Assembly: GCA_028688905.1 (NCBI GenBank)
Contig: JAQTXH010000001.1
Span: 62,001 to 126,000, forward strand
Source of the DNA: Acidiphilium sp.
Lineage (GTDB): Bacteria; Pseudomonadota; Alphaproteobacteria; Acetobacterales; Acetobacteraceae
Direction: 5' to 3'
DNA length: 64,000 nucleotides
The translations under genes and the position numbers were made by a program. The notes under the pieces are model-generated. The model made no database searches. It was not told where the DNA came from and saw only the letters and a program-made list of their open reading frames with translations. Below are positions 23,562-32,762 of the stretch, in pieces (the stretch's first letter is position 1; each line of letters begins with the position of its first letter).

Positions 23562-25234
23562 CCGCAGAACCATTCCTCCACACCCAACGGCTGCTACGTG
23601 GGCCATGGCAAGCCTTCGAGCGGGACGTGGCTCGGCTGCTCGTGTGCAACGGTTTTGAGGATGTCAGGCTCATCGGGGGTTCCGGCGACGCGGGCGCCGA
23701 TGTCCTTGGTGTCAAGAATGCCGAGCTATGGGTGATACAGTGCAAGTTCACCACCAACGGATATCCGTCGCCGGCCGCTGTCGATCAGGTCGGCGAAGCG
23801 GCGCGATATTATCAGGCTGATCGAATCTACGTCGCCACGAGCCGTCGCGCTGGGCCCGCGATGCTGGCATCGGTTCGCCGTTGGGCGGCGCTTGGCATCG
23901 AGATCGGTGTTCTTGAGCCGGCGACCCTGCTTGAGATGGCGCGGCGCAGCCCGGAGTATCCGGCCAGCAGACGCGATCTTCGCGACTATCAGCTCGATGC
24001 CGTCGATCGGTTCGTTGGATCCCTGCGCGAAACGGGCCGGGGACAGGTGGTCCTTGCGACGGGACTCGGAAAGACGGTTGTGTTGGCCGAGAGCGTCGCC
24101 CAGCTTTTTCGCGACGAGGCGATACCCGGCGGTCGGGCGCTGGTGCTCGCTGGCACGAGGGAATTGGTCGATCAGCTACAGAGGGCGTTTTGGGACCAGC
24201 TTCCGAAGTGGGTTCCAACCCATCGCTTGATCGGCGGCGAATTTCCCTCGGAATGGAATGGGATCACGTTCGCGACTGTTCAAAGCGCCGTCTCGCGGCT
24301 CGACGCGCTGCCTGACTTTGGGGTCGTCCTGATCGACGAGGCGCACCACGTGGGCTCCGATACCTTCCGCCGGGTAACCGACAAGATGGCTGAGGCGATG
24401 ATCGGCGGCGTCACAGCGACCCCATGGCGGGGCGACGGTTATGACATTGACCACTTGCTGGGCCCGCCGGTCGTGCGAATTGGAATCGCGGAGGGTCTCC
24501 GGAGGGGGTTTCTTTGCGAGGCGGATTACCGCTTGCTCGCGGACAACATCGATTGGTCTTTCGTGCGATCGCACTCGCGCAACAGCTATTCGATCACACA
24601 GCTGAACAAGCTGTTGCTGCTCCCAACGCGCGACGAGGAAGCGGCGCGCGCGATCCGGGACACCTTCGACAAGGAGTCTCGACGCTCGGCGATAATCTTC
24701 TGTTCGTCGGTTACGCACGCGAAAAGCTTCGCGGCCATGCTGAGGCTGTTCGGTTTTCGCGCCGAGCCAATCACTGGCGACATGACGCCTCGGGAACGTG
24801 ATCGCACGATGGTGGCCTTTCGTAAGGGCTCGCTAGACGTTGTGACGACCCGTGACTTGTTCAACGAGGGAGTCGACGTCCCCGACGTTGACATGATCGT
24901 TTTCATGCGGGTCACGCACAGCAGGCGGATCTTCGTGCAGCAACTGGGCCGAGGGCTACGCATCAGCCCCAGGAAAAAGAAGGTTGTCGTTCTCGACTTC
25001 GTTAGCGACCTGCGGCGCCTCGCCGAGGTCGTCGAACTTGAGAAAGCCGTCCGGGGCGATGTCGAGCGGCTGCGTCTGCCTGGCGTCATCCAATTCCGTG
25101 ACGAGGGTGCCGGGAGCTTCATGCTGGATTGGATGAAGGACCAAGCCGATTTATTCACCCGCGAGGGAGATCCGACACTAGAGCTGCCCGCTTTCGATTT
25201 CCCGGCCCCTCATAACAGAGGCGGCATTCAATGA
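23558..25234 (+). CDS. Mrr-type nuclease fused to DEAD/DEAH helicase
   Basis: 558 residues from a GTG overlapping the stop of the ATPase gene (GTGA). The N-terminal 120 residues are an Mrr-like nuclease: FERDVARLLVCNGFEDV, GDAGADV (43-49) and QCK (61-63). Then a superfamily 2 helicase: ATGLGKT at 167-173, DEAH at 260-263, the TATPWRGDG motif, and QQLGRGLRIS as motif VI. The fusion would couple DNA translocation to cleavage, making it the probable motor and nuclease of the MORC-type complex. It overlaps the next gene by 4 nt. Confidence 0.9.
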   Translation: MTAEPFLHTQRLLRGPWQAFERDVARLLVCNGFEDVRLIGGSGDAGADVLGVKNAELWVIQCKFTTNGYPSPAAVDQVGEAARYYQADRIYVATSRRAGPAMLASVRRWAALGIEIGVLEPATLLEMARRSPEYPASRRDLRDYQLDAVDRFVGSLRETGRGQVVLATGLGKTVVLAESVAQLFRDEAIPGGRALVLAGTRELVDQLQRAFWDQLPKWVPTHRLIGGEFPSEWNGITFATVQSAVSRLDALPDFGVVLIDEAHHVGSDTFRRVTDKMAEAMIGGVTATPWRGDGYDIDHLLGPPVVRIGIAEGLRRGFLCEADYRLLADNIDWSFVRSHSRNSYSITQLNKLLLLPTRDEEAARAIRDTFDKESRRSAIIFCSSVTHAKSFAAMLRLFGFRAEPITGDMTPRERDRTMVAFRKGSLDVVTTRDLFNEGVDVPDVDMIVFMRVTHSRRIFVQQLGRGLRISPRKKKVVVLDFVSDLRRLAEVVELEKAVRGDVERLRLPGVIQFRDEGAGSFMLDWMKDQADLFTREGDPTLELPAFDFPAPHNRGGIQ

Positions 25235-25761
25235 CGGCCATTCCAACAACGGTACGTGATGCGTTGAGGGACAGGCTCTGGGCACAGTGCGATGACCTCG
25301 GATGGATGTCGCTACCCGACACAGAACGCGCCCGTTACTACGAGCTTTGGACGCGCGATTCCTCGATCGGCGGACAACTGGCCCATGTGATGGATGCGCG
25401 AAAGGTACGCGTCTACATCAAGGATTCCTTGGTGAAGCCCTATGTCCGGGCGCGGCTATCCCTGAACGAAGCCGAGGTCTGGCGATTACTCGGACTCACG
25501 AGCGGGGACCGGGCGGTCCACATCTATATCAAGCCTCACGGTCGCAGGACCGAGGATGGCCGAGTGATCGGATGGGGCCGCAGCCGAGATTGGAAATCTG
25601 TCTTAATGGCGGTTTTCGAGCGCGGTCGGGCGCAGAGTTCCTTTTCGTCGTTCGGTGTTGTCCTGTTGGAGAGCGGGAAGACCGAGGCCGAACGATCCCG
25701 TGGACTTGTTCGAGAAGCCGCGCAGCGACTTGGTATCGAAAAACTAGCCTGGCTGGAGTGA
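25231..25761 (+). CDS. Unknown protein in the defence operon (176 aa)
   Basis: Starts MTAIPTTVRDALRDRLWAQCDDLGWMSLPDTER, then a likely alpha/beta body with VRVYIKDSLVKPYVRARLS, DRAVHIYIKPHGRRTEDGRVIGWGRSRDW and a final helix GLVREAAQRLGIEKLAWLE. The basic strand-rich centre could bind nucleic acid. The ATG overlaps the helicase stop by 4 nt, so it is co-translated and probably a partner of that protein. I cannot place it in a family. Confidence 0.8.
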   Translation: MTAIPTTVRDALRDRLWAQCDDLGWMSLPDTERARYYELWTRDSSIGGQLAHVMDARKVRVYIKDSLVKPYVRARLSLNEAEVWRLLGLTSGDRAVHIYIKPHGRRTEDGRVIGWGRSRDWKSVLMAVFERGRAQSSFSSFGVVLLESGKTEAERSRGLVREAAQRLGIEKLAWLE

Positions 25762-25763
25762 TC

Positions 25764-26906
25764 ATGAGGGAGAAGTATCCGGGCTGGTATCCAAAGTCGG
25801 CGGCGGAGGCCTCAGCTTTGTGGGACAACGCTATATTTGTCCCCGATGCGAATGTTCTGCTGCACTGCCTCCGGCATCCCGCCGCAGTACGCGAAGAGCT
25901 TCTGCGACTGTTCGATGCGCTAAAGGAATCGTTGTGGATTCCGTACCAGGTTGGGCTTGAGTTTCATCGCAATCGTCTGGATGTCGAACTGGGCGCGCAG
26001 GATGCCTATGAGGCATTGATAAAGGATCAGGAGGCGGTCCTTGAGAAAGCGCGCGAGAGGCTGCGTCAGCTCCGCGCCCACCCGACGATCAGCGTCGCTA
26101 AGGAACTCGCCGCGCTAGATATGTTCGCCGGAGATTTTCGCGGTCGGATGATCGCGGCGCAGGCGGCGCACCCAGTTCAGGAGATCGCCGACGCCGTCGC
26201 TAAGCTCACACAGCTTTTGAACGGACGAATTGGTGACAAGTGGAAGCCCGAGCAACTCGCTGCGGTGAAGAAAGAAGGCGAGGATCGCTATTCGAAGAAG
26301 ATCCCACCTGGATACAAGGACGCTAAGAAGGACAGTGGGGAGTTCGACAAATTCGGCGATCTCATTATCTGGAAAGACATGATCGCGAAGGCCAAATCCG
26401 ACAAGCGGCCTATAATATTTATATCCGACGACGCCAAGGAAGACTGGTGGTGGATTCACAAAGGTCGGAAGCTCGGCCCTCGCCCGGAGTTGATCGAGGA
26501 GTTTCGAGCAGGGTCAGACCAAGATTTTCACATTTATGAGTTCGGCCAGTTCTTGCGGTTCGCGGCGGAGCGCTTCCCAGAAATCCAGGCGGGTGTCGAT
26601 CAGGTGGAGAAAAGCCTGCAGGACGACGAGCGTGCTCGTCGGAGACAGAGCGAGGTAGCGGAGGCAATCGAGACGCGAGCAAAGGTTCGAGAGCTTGAGG
26701 ATGAACGAGATCAGATCATTGCCGTCTTGTCGGGCGCGCCTGGTGCATCGATGCCGGTCGCGCCGGTCGATAGGGTCGCCCTCAGAACACGGCTGGGCGA
26801 GCTTACTGCGGAACTGGAAGCTCACCAGCAACGACCAGACGAGGCGGTCTTAGCTGCTCCAGGCGGCGATGATTTCGCCGCAGTAGCGGAGGAACGCACA
26901 TCATGA
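25764..26906 (+). CDS. PIN-like nuclease domain protein (DUF4935 type)
   Basis: 380 residues. The PIN-like acidic positions are visible: FVPDANVLLHCL (D28), GLEFHRNR, FGDLIIWKDMI and IIFISDDAKEDWW. A long charged helical region (about 270-340, VEKSLQDDERARRRQSEVAE) looks like a coiled coil. The ATG at 25764 follows GGAG by 7 nt and lies 2 bp after the preceding stop. PIN-like nucleases of this type are frequent in defence neighbourhoods and are expected to cut RNA, so it may be an abortive-infection arm of the system. Confidence 0.82.
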   Translation: MREKYPGWYPKSAAEASALWDNAIFVPDANVLLHCLRHPAAVREELLRLFDALKESLWIPYQVGLEFHRNRLDVELGAQDAYEALIKDQEAVLEKARERLRQLRAHPTISVAKELAALDMFAGDFRGRMIAAQAAHPVQEIADAVAKLTQLLNGRIGDKWKPEQLAAVKKEGEDRYSKKIPPGYKDAKKDSGEFDKFGDLIIWKDMIAKAKSDKRPIIFISDDAKEDWWWIHKGRKLGPRPELIEEFRAGSDQDFHIYEFGQFLRFAAERFPEIQAGVDQVEKSLQDDERARRRQSEVAEAIETRAKVRELEDERDQIIAVLSGAPGASMPVAPVDRVALRTRLGELTAELEAHQQRPDEAVLAAPGGDDFAAVAEERTS

Positions 26907-26966
26907 GCCGCGCTATGATCGCTTGTGCCGTCGATTCCGGTGGGTTCGATCGATAGGAAGCCAGCC

Positions 26967-27689
26967 ATGCACAAGATCGAGGAATTCGTCGACGAACGGC
27001 AGAAGTCGTGGTGCATCCACTGCGCGAGGCCGCTCGCGGGCCTTGAAACCAACGAGGATCATGTCCCGTCAAAGGGCCTCTTGGCGAAGCCGCGCCCACA
27101 CCACCTGCCGATCGTGATAATCTGCAAAGAATGCAACACCGGCTTTTCGTTGGATGAGCAGTACGTGGTGACGTTTCTGAGTTGTGTCCTGGCGGGTTCT
27201 ACCGACCCTGAGAAGCAGTCGAACTCGAGCGCTGCACGAGCCCTTGTCGATAGCACTGCGCTGCGCGCGCGGATCGAGCGATCGCGGACCGAGTATGTGA
27301 CGCACGGTGGAGAGACGCGCGTCCTATGGAAACCGGATTCGAGCCGCGTCGAGCGAGTGGTGCTGAAGAATGCGCGTGGGCACGCTTATTTCGAGTACGG
27401 CGAACCGATGTTGGATGCTCCGGCCCACATGTTGATTGTCCCGCTGGAATGTATGACGACGGAGCAGCGCGATGACTTTGAGGGGCTAAGCGACCAAGGA
27501 AGCCTCGCGGCCTGGCCGGAGGTCGGGAGCCGCATGCTGACACGCCTAATTACTGGCGAGGACACGGAAGGCGAATGGGTCGTCGTCCAAGAAGGAATCT
27601 ACCGCTATTCCGTACAGCAGGATGGTGGTCTGCGGGTGCGGTCCGTCCTGTCGGAATACCTAGCCACCGAAGTTCGTTGGGGGCATTAG
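26967..27689 (+). CDS. HNH-type endonuclease
   Basis: 240 residues. The N-terminal zinc-anchored HNH motif is clear: WCIHCARPL (C16, C19), NEDHVPS (D31, H32) and IICKECNTGF (C53, C56). The rest (about 160 residues) has no family likeness that I recognise. AGGAAG precedes the ATG. It is the last gene of the plus-strand defence block, 60 bp after the PIN-like gene, and may be a nuclease subunit or an independent anti-phage protein. Confidence 0.8.
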   Translation: MHKIEEFVDERQKSWCIHCARPLAGLETNEDHVPSKGLLAKPRPHHLPIVIICKECNTGFSLDEQYVVTFLSCVLAGSTDPEKQSNSSAARALVDSTALRARIERSRTEYVTHGGETRVLWKPDSSRVERVVLKNARGHAYFEYGEPMLDAPAHMLIVPLECMTTEQRDDFEGLSDQGSLAAWPEVGSRMLTRLITGEDTEGEWVVVQEGIYRYSVQQDGGLRVRSVLSEYLATEVRWGH

Positions 27690-27858
27690 CCAGATAGCCC
27701 ACAGAGCGGTGTGCAGCCATCGGTGGATGGCGAAGCTTGCGTTTCAACGACAGCCAAGATTCGCCAATGAACCTTGCCAAACAAAGATCGAGATCAGCCT
27801 CAACCGCCAGCGTGTTGGCGATTAGATCGTCTGGATCATGTGGCAGAAATTACGCGTG

Positions 27859-27939
<81 letters not shown>

Positions 27940-28186
27940 AACGTGGAACTACTCTCCGCTGATCACTCTGGTCAACGATGCTCTGACGCGGTTGAAGCCG
28001 GTCCGAGTCGTCGATCACCTGATGGCATTTACCTGTCGGCGCCTACGCCGGAGTTTCCGCCGAGGTGGTTGCAATGTGGTTGCAACGCCTCCTGTCAACG
28101 TCGATCCAAAAACCTCTCTGTCTCTAACTTCTTCAATTCACTGCCAAAATCGACCCACAAAACGCAGCCCAGCCTTGATACTCTCG

Positions 28187-28227
28187 CCTTCGGAGGGCAA
28201 CGCTCTATCCAGCTGAACTACAGGTCC
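28187..28227 (-). pseudogene. 5' half of the native tRNA-Arg(CCG), cut in the anticodon arm (att junction)
   Basis: On the minus strand it reads GGACCTGTAGTTCAGCTGGA and continues through the D arm to the anticodon stem TTGCC, loop CTCCGAA and GGC, after which pairing with the stem fails. The 3' half is missing. A break at the anticodon loop is the usual crossover position for tyrosine-recombinase integration into tRNA genes. It is taken as the right chromosomal junction of the element. Confidence 0.75.
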
Positions 28228-28260
28228 GGCAGGTTGCTCTAGCCCGGTTCGGCGCGCGGT

Positions 28261-29265
28261 TCAATGCTCGGCGCTGAAAATCATCGCGTTGGTTGCCGCG
28301 TCGGACCGCAGGGGTCGGTTTGGGTGCAGGATGAAGCCGATAATGTCGTCGGTCGGCGTGGCGCGCTGGTGATCGAGCAGCATCAGATGATAGTCGGGCG
28401 GATAATAGGCGGTGCGGTCGCTGCTCGACGCCGGCAATTCCCGCCAGCACGCCGCCATCGCGGATTTCGGGATCAACTGGTCGTGGCCGCCATATAAAAT
28501 AAGCGCGTGCGGCGGCGCAAAGCGCGCGCAAGCCGCCTGGGCTTGGCCCATCAGCCGGGCCAGACCGGCGATCGTGGCGATTCGGGTCGCGTGAATGGTA
28601 AGCGGGTCTTGGGAAAATGCGATCAGGGCCGGAATATTGTCGCTGGCGCGGATATGCGCTTGCTGCCCGGTCAGGCGCAGTCCTGGCGCGAACATGTTGG
28701 TGATCGCAAGGCTGGCGCGCAGGGGCGATGCCAGGGCCTTGCCGCCCCAAACCGCTGGGGAGACCAGAACATACGAGGCAACAGCCGCATCGCCCTGCGC
28801 GCCCAGCAGCAAAGCGACGGCTCCCCCCATGCTTTCGCCCATCACGCTGAGCGGCACGCCGGGAAACCGCCGGTGCAGTGTTGCAACCATCTGGCGGGCG
28901 TCGGACACCAGCCGGGCGGTGCCGGGCCAGTAGCCGCGCCCCGGTGCCGCCCCGAAGCCACGCTGGTCAGGGGCAAAAACGGCAATTCCAGCGGCAGCCA
29001 AGCGTGGTGCTGGCATGACCCAAGCGTCACGGCTGTCGTTGAACCCATGCAAGGCCAAGACCACGGCGCGCGGATCGCGGCCTGGTCGCCACGCGCGATA
29101 GGGCAGGCGGGCACCGCTGGCGAGGGTGAAGTCACCATCGGTGACAATGGGATGCCGTGCCGTGCTCGTGGGGATGCGAAACGGTGCGGCGCAGCCGGAC
29201 AGGGCGAGGATTGCAAGGATCAGGAGTCCGGCTCGATAGGCATTCACGGCGAGATTCGGTATCAT
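28261..29265 (-). CDS. Alpha/beta-hydrolase lipoprotein (monoacylglycerol lipase-like)
   Basis: 334 residues with an N-terminal lipoprotein signal (LAILALSGCAAP, lipobox cysteine at about 25). The hydrolase core has the oxyanion strand VVLALHGFNDS, the nucleophile elbow GESMGGA, a late aspartate in LYGGHDQLIP and the histidine in DYHLMLLDH. It resembles lysophospholipase/monoglyceride lipase. It would be anchored in the membrane facing the periplasm. It is the first chromosomal gene beside the integrated element. Confidence 0.88.
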   Translation of the reverse strand: MIPNLAVNAYRAGLLILAILALSGCAAPFRIPTSTARHPIVTDGDFTLASGARLPYRAWRPGRDPRAVVLALHGFNDSRDAWVMPAPRLAAAGIAVFAPDQRGFGAAPGRGYWPGTARLVSDARQMVATLHRRFPGVPLSVMGESMGGAVALLLGAQGDAAVASYVLVSPAVWGGKALASPLRASLAITNMFAPGLRLTGQQAHIRASDNIPALIAFSQDPLTIHATRIATIAGLARLMGQAQAACARFAPPHALILYGGHDQLIPKSAMAACWRELPASSSDRTAYYPPDYHLMLLDHQRATPTDDIIGFILHPNRPLRSDAATNAMIFSAEH

Positions 29266-29295
29266 GGATCGTCGATATCAAGCAAAGAGGGTTCC

Positions 29296-29490
29296 ATGCC
29301 GGACGCGCCACCATCGCCAGTGTTTGAAACATTCCAGGTTCACGATCGCGTGGTCGCCTGCGATGGCGGCGGCGAACCCATGGGACACCCACGGGTATTT
29401 CTTAAAATCGAGGACCAGGAAATCATCTGCCCGTATTGCTCGCGGCACTATGTGCTGGTGGCAGATGCGGCATCCGGTTCCGCACATTGA
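29296..29490 (+). CDS. Zinc-finger (CHCC, NDUFS6-like) domain protein
   Basis: 64 residues with the zinc site of the family: VACDGGGEPMGHPRVFLKI, QEIICPYCSRHYVL (one early cysteine, one histidine and the CPYC pair). In alphaproteobacteria this small protein corresponds to the NDUFS6-type accessory protein of complex I. GAGG lies 6-9 nt before the ATG. Its stop overlaps the proposed TTG start of polA. Confidence 0.85.
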   Translation: MPDAPPSPVFETFQVHDRVVACDGGGEPMGHPRVFLKIEDQEIICPYCSRHYVLVADAASGSAH

Positions 29491-32231
29491 GCGCCAAACG
29501 TCTCGTTCTGGTGGATGGCTCGGGGTTCATTTTCCGCGCCTTCCATGCATTGCCGCCGATGACGCGGGAAGATGGCACGCCGGTGAACGCGGTGTTCGGT
29601 TTCTGCAACATGCTGGCCCGCCTGTTGAAGGACCACACCGGCACCCATCTCGCGGTAATTTTCGATGCCGGTCGCACCACATTCCGCAACACCATCGACC
29701 CGCGCTACAAAGCGCAGCGTCCGGAACCGCCCGCGGAACTCATCCCGCAATTCGCATTGGTGCGCGAGGCAACACGGGCCTTCGCGGTACCCGCGATCGA
29801 GCTTGAGGGGTTCGAGGCCGATGATTTGATCGCGAGCTACGCCGAGGCGATGAAAGCCGCGGGCGGCGAGGTGGTGATCGTGTCGTCCGACAAGGATTTG
29901 ATGCAGTTGCTCGGTAACGGCGTTTCGATGCTCGACCCGATCAAATCCACCCCGATCGGCCCCGATGAAGTGATCGCGAAATTCGGCGTAACCCCGGCGC
30001 AGATGGTCGATGCCCAGGCCCTGATGGGCGATGCGGTCGATAACGTCCCCGGTGTGGCGGGGATCGGGCCGAAGGGTGCGGCGCAGTTGATCGGCGAATA
30101 CGGCACGCTCGAGGCGATATTGGCGGCGGCGGCATCGGGGGCGATGAAGCCATCGAAGCGGCGCGACACGCTGGTGGCCCATGCGGACGAAGCGCGGATT
30201 TCGCGCTTGCTGGTGGAACTGCGGCGCGACGTCGCTCTGCCGGTGCCGATCGACCAACTGTTGTTAGTGCCGCATCACGATGGCGCGCTGCATGATTTTC
30301 TCGATGCGCAAGGCTTCAAAAGCATCAAGGCACGGCTAGGGCTTGATGGATTGACCCACCGCAACGACGATCGGGCGCTGGCGGCGCTGGAGGTTCCAAC
30401 CTCTGCGATTGAACTAACGCCGGATCTTCCGTTCGGCCCCTATGAAACGATCGATACCGAGGCGGCGCTCGACCGCTGGGTCGCGGCGATCGTCAGCGCC
30501 GGGCTGGTCGCCATCGATACCGAAACCACCGATCTGAACGCGCGGCGCACCCGACTGGTGGGGATTTCGCTCGCGACTGCGCCGGGGGTGGCGGCGTATC
30601 TGCCGCTCGGGCATGAGCTTGGCGAGCAATTGCCGCGCGTGCTGGTGTGCGCGAAGCTCGCACCGATCCTCAACGATCCCGCAATCCTCAAGATTTTTCA
30701 CAACGCGAAGTTCGATCTGCACGTGTTGGCCGGAGCCGGTCTGGCGGATGCAGCCCCGATCGACGATACCATGCTGATCTCCTACGCGCTGGAAGCCGGC
30801 GCGCATGGCCATGGCATGGATGAATTGTCGGCCCTGCACCTCGATCATCAACCGATCGCCTACGACGCGGTCACCGGCACCGGACGCAACCGAACCAGTT
30901 TTTCCGCCGTGCCGATCGAGCGCGCTACCGCCTATGCCGCCGAAGATGCAGACGTGACCTTGCGATTGTGGCACCTACTCCGGCCACGCCTGCGTTCAGC
31001 CCACGCGTTGGCGCTGTATGAAACCCTGGAACGCCGCCTGATTCCGGTGCTGCTCGATATGGAACGCGCCGGGATCATGGTTGACCGCGATGATCTGGTC
31101 GCGATGTCGTCGGAGTTCGCCCGCCGGATGGATGACATCCAGCGCGATATCGAAAAACTCGTTGGCCACGCCTTCAACCTTGGCAGCCCGAAGCAGCTGG
31201 GCGAGATTTTGTTCGACGAGATGAAACTGCCCGGCGGCAAGCGCACCAAAACAGGTGCCTGGGGCACCGATGCGGCGGTGCTCGACGAACTGGCCGAGGC
31301 AGGGCACGAATTGCCGGTACGTATTCTTGAATGGCGACAGCTGCAAAAATTGAAATCGACGTATGCCGATGCTCTGGTCACCGAAATCGACATCGAAGAC
31401 CGAAGGGTGCATACCAGATTCGCCCAGGCGATCGCCGCGACCGGGCGGTTGTCCTCGAACGATCCGAATTTGCAGAACATCCCGATCCGCACAATGGAAG
31501 GTGCCCGAATCAGGCGGGCGTTCATCGCGGCCCCCGGATGCAAATTGATCTCGGCGGATTACTCGCAAATCGAGCTTCGGCTGCTCGCGCATGTCGCGGA
31601 TATTCCAGCACTGAAGGCCAGTTTCAGCAACAGCGAGGACATTCACGCCCGCACCGCCTCCGAGGTGTTTGGTGTGCCGATGGAAGGAATGGACCCGGCC
31701 ACCCGGCGGCGTGCCAAGGCGATCAATTTCGGAATCATCTACGGGATTTCGGCGTTTGGCCTGGCGCGTCAGCTTGGCATCGATAACAGCGAGGCCAAGC
31801 GCTATATCGACGCCTATTTCGCGCGCTACCCGGAAATTCGTCGTTACATGAACGAAACGCGCGAATTTGCCCGCACCCATGGCTATGTCGCCACTCCGTT
31901 CGGCCGGCGGTGCTATGTGCCTGGCATCGCCGACAAAAATCCGGCGCGGCGCGGCTATGCTGAGCGTCAGGCGATCAATGCACCGTTGCAGGGCGGAGCG
32001 GCGGACATCATCAAGCGGGCGATGGTGCGGCTACCTGCCATCATCGCGGCATCGGGTCTGCCGATCCGGCTTTTGTTGCAAGTCCACGATGAATTATTAT
32101 TCGAAGCGCCGGCCGATCAGGCGGAGGCGGCGGCTTCCCTGGCGCGCGAGGTGATGCAAGGGGCGGCGGTTTTGTCGGTGCCGCTGCTGGTCGAGGCGGG
32201 CATCGGGGTGAACTGGTCCGACGCTCACTGA
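29487..32231 (+). CDS. polA: DNA polymerase I
   Basis: 914 residues. 5'-nuclease domain at the N-terminus (RLVLVDGSGFIFRAFHALPP, EGFEADDLIASYA, VSSDKDLMQL), a 3'-5' exonuclease domain with the DxE motif intact (AIDTETTDL), and the polymerase with motif A SADYSQIELRLLAH, motif B RRRAKAINFGIIYG and motif C QVHDELLFE. Proofreading residues therefore look functional. The start is taken as TTG at 29487, giving the family's LSAKRLVLVDG beginning and a 4-nt overlap with the zinc-finger gene; no better start is present. Confidence 0.95.
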   Translation: MSAKRLVLVDGSGFIFRAFHALPPMTREDGTPVNAVFGFCNMLARLLKDHTGTHLAVIFDAGRTTFRNTIDPRYKAQRPEPPAELIPQFALVREATRAFAVPAIELEGFEADDLIASYAEAMKAAGGEVVIVSSDKDLMQLLGNGVSMLDPIKSTPIGPDEVIAKFGVTPAQMVDAQALMGDAVDNVPGVAGIGPKGAAQLIGEYGTLEAILAAAASGAMKPSKRRDTLVAHADEARISRLLVELRRDVALPVPIDQLLLVPHHDGALHDFLDAQGFKSIKARLGLDGLTHRNDDRALAALEVPTSAIELTPDLPFGPYETIDTEAALDRWVAAIVSAGLVAIDTETTDLNARRTRLVGISLATAPGVAAYLPLGHELGEQLPRVLVCAKLAPILNDPAILKIFHNAKFDLHVLAGAGLADAAPIDDTMLISYALEAGAHGHGMDELSALHLDHQPIAYDAVTGTGRNRTSFSAVPIERATAYAAEDADVTLRLWHLLRPRLRSAHALALYETLERRLIPVLLDMERAGIMVDRDDLVAMSSEFARRMDDIQRDIEKLVGHAFNLGSPKQLGEILFDEMKLPGGKRTKTGAWGTDAAVLDELAEAGHELPVRILEWRQLQKLKSTYADALVTEIDIEDRRVHTRFAQAIAATGRLSSNDPNLQNIPIRTMEGARIRRAFIAAPGCKLISADYSQIELRLLAHVADIPALKASFSNSEDIHARTASEVFGVPMEGMDPATRRRAKAINFGIIYGISAFGLARQLGIDNSEAKRYIDAYFARYPEIRRYMNETREFARTHGYVATPFGRRCYVPGIADKNPARRGYAERQAINAPLQGGAADIIKRAMVRLPAIIAASGLPIRLLLQVHDELLFEAPADQAEAAASLAREVMQGAAVLSVPLLVEAGIGVNWSDAH

Positions 32232-32249
32232 ACTCAATCTGAACCGGAA

Positions 32250-32762
32250 TCAGTCCGGATCAGCAGACCCTTTACGGGATAAGCCGCGCCGCAACCGCGC
32301 CAGGGCCTCGCCGATCGGGCCTTCCGGCAACGTCACCGACGAGGCGGGGAGCGGGATGCTACCAGGCAGAACCCGGCGCGACGGTACCGGTTTTTGGCCG
32401 GCCGGCTGCTTCATATCGGTAAATCGCAGCCGTTCGACCGGGGTACCACCCAGAGCAAGGTTGACCCGCGCGATCAAGCCCGGCCCCATATGCTGTAATT
32501 CGAGCGCGTCCGGCCCGGCGCAGCCCAGCGTAAGGGTGCCCGCGGCGCATTTCACCGGCAGGCTGCGTGCCGCGATATCGGGGCCAGCGATGGCTGGCCA
32601 ATCCTCGATCAACGTCGCCATAACCGCACCACGGCGGCGCAGAGCCGGGCGTAGAACGGGTGCCAAAAGGGCGGCAATACCGCGTGGCGCATAATGCCGT
32701 GCTGGCTCGACAGGCTGCGGTTTTATCGCCACTGAGCGTTTCCGTGAACCCTTCTCCGCCAT
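32250..32762 (-). CDS. dciA: DUF721/DciA family protein
   Basis: 170 residues with the DciA core: ALLAPVLRPALRRRGAVMATLIEDWPAIAGPDIAARSLPVKCA and ALELQHMGPGLIARVN. DciA is the replicative-helicase loader or operator in bacteria lacking DnaC. In many alphaproteobacteria it is next to mutY, as here, which supports the call. The two genes are divergent and their 5' ends overlap by about 19 bp. Confidence 0.85.
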   Translation of the reverse strand: MAEKGSRKRSVAIKPQPVEPARHYAPRGIAALLAPVLRPALRRRGAVMATLIEDWPAIAGPDIAARSLPVKCAAGTLTLGCAGPDALELQHMGPGLIARVNLALGGTPVERLRFTDMKQPAGQKPVPSRRVLPGSIPLPASSVTLPEGPIGEALARLRRGLSRKGSADPD

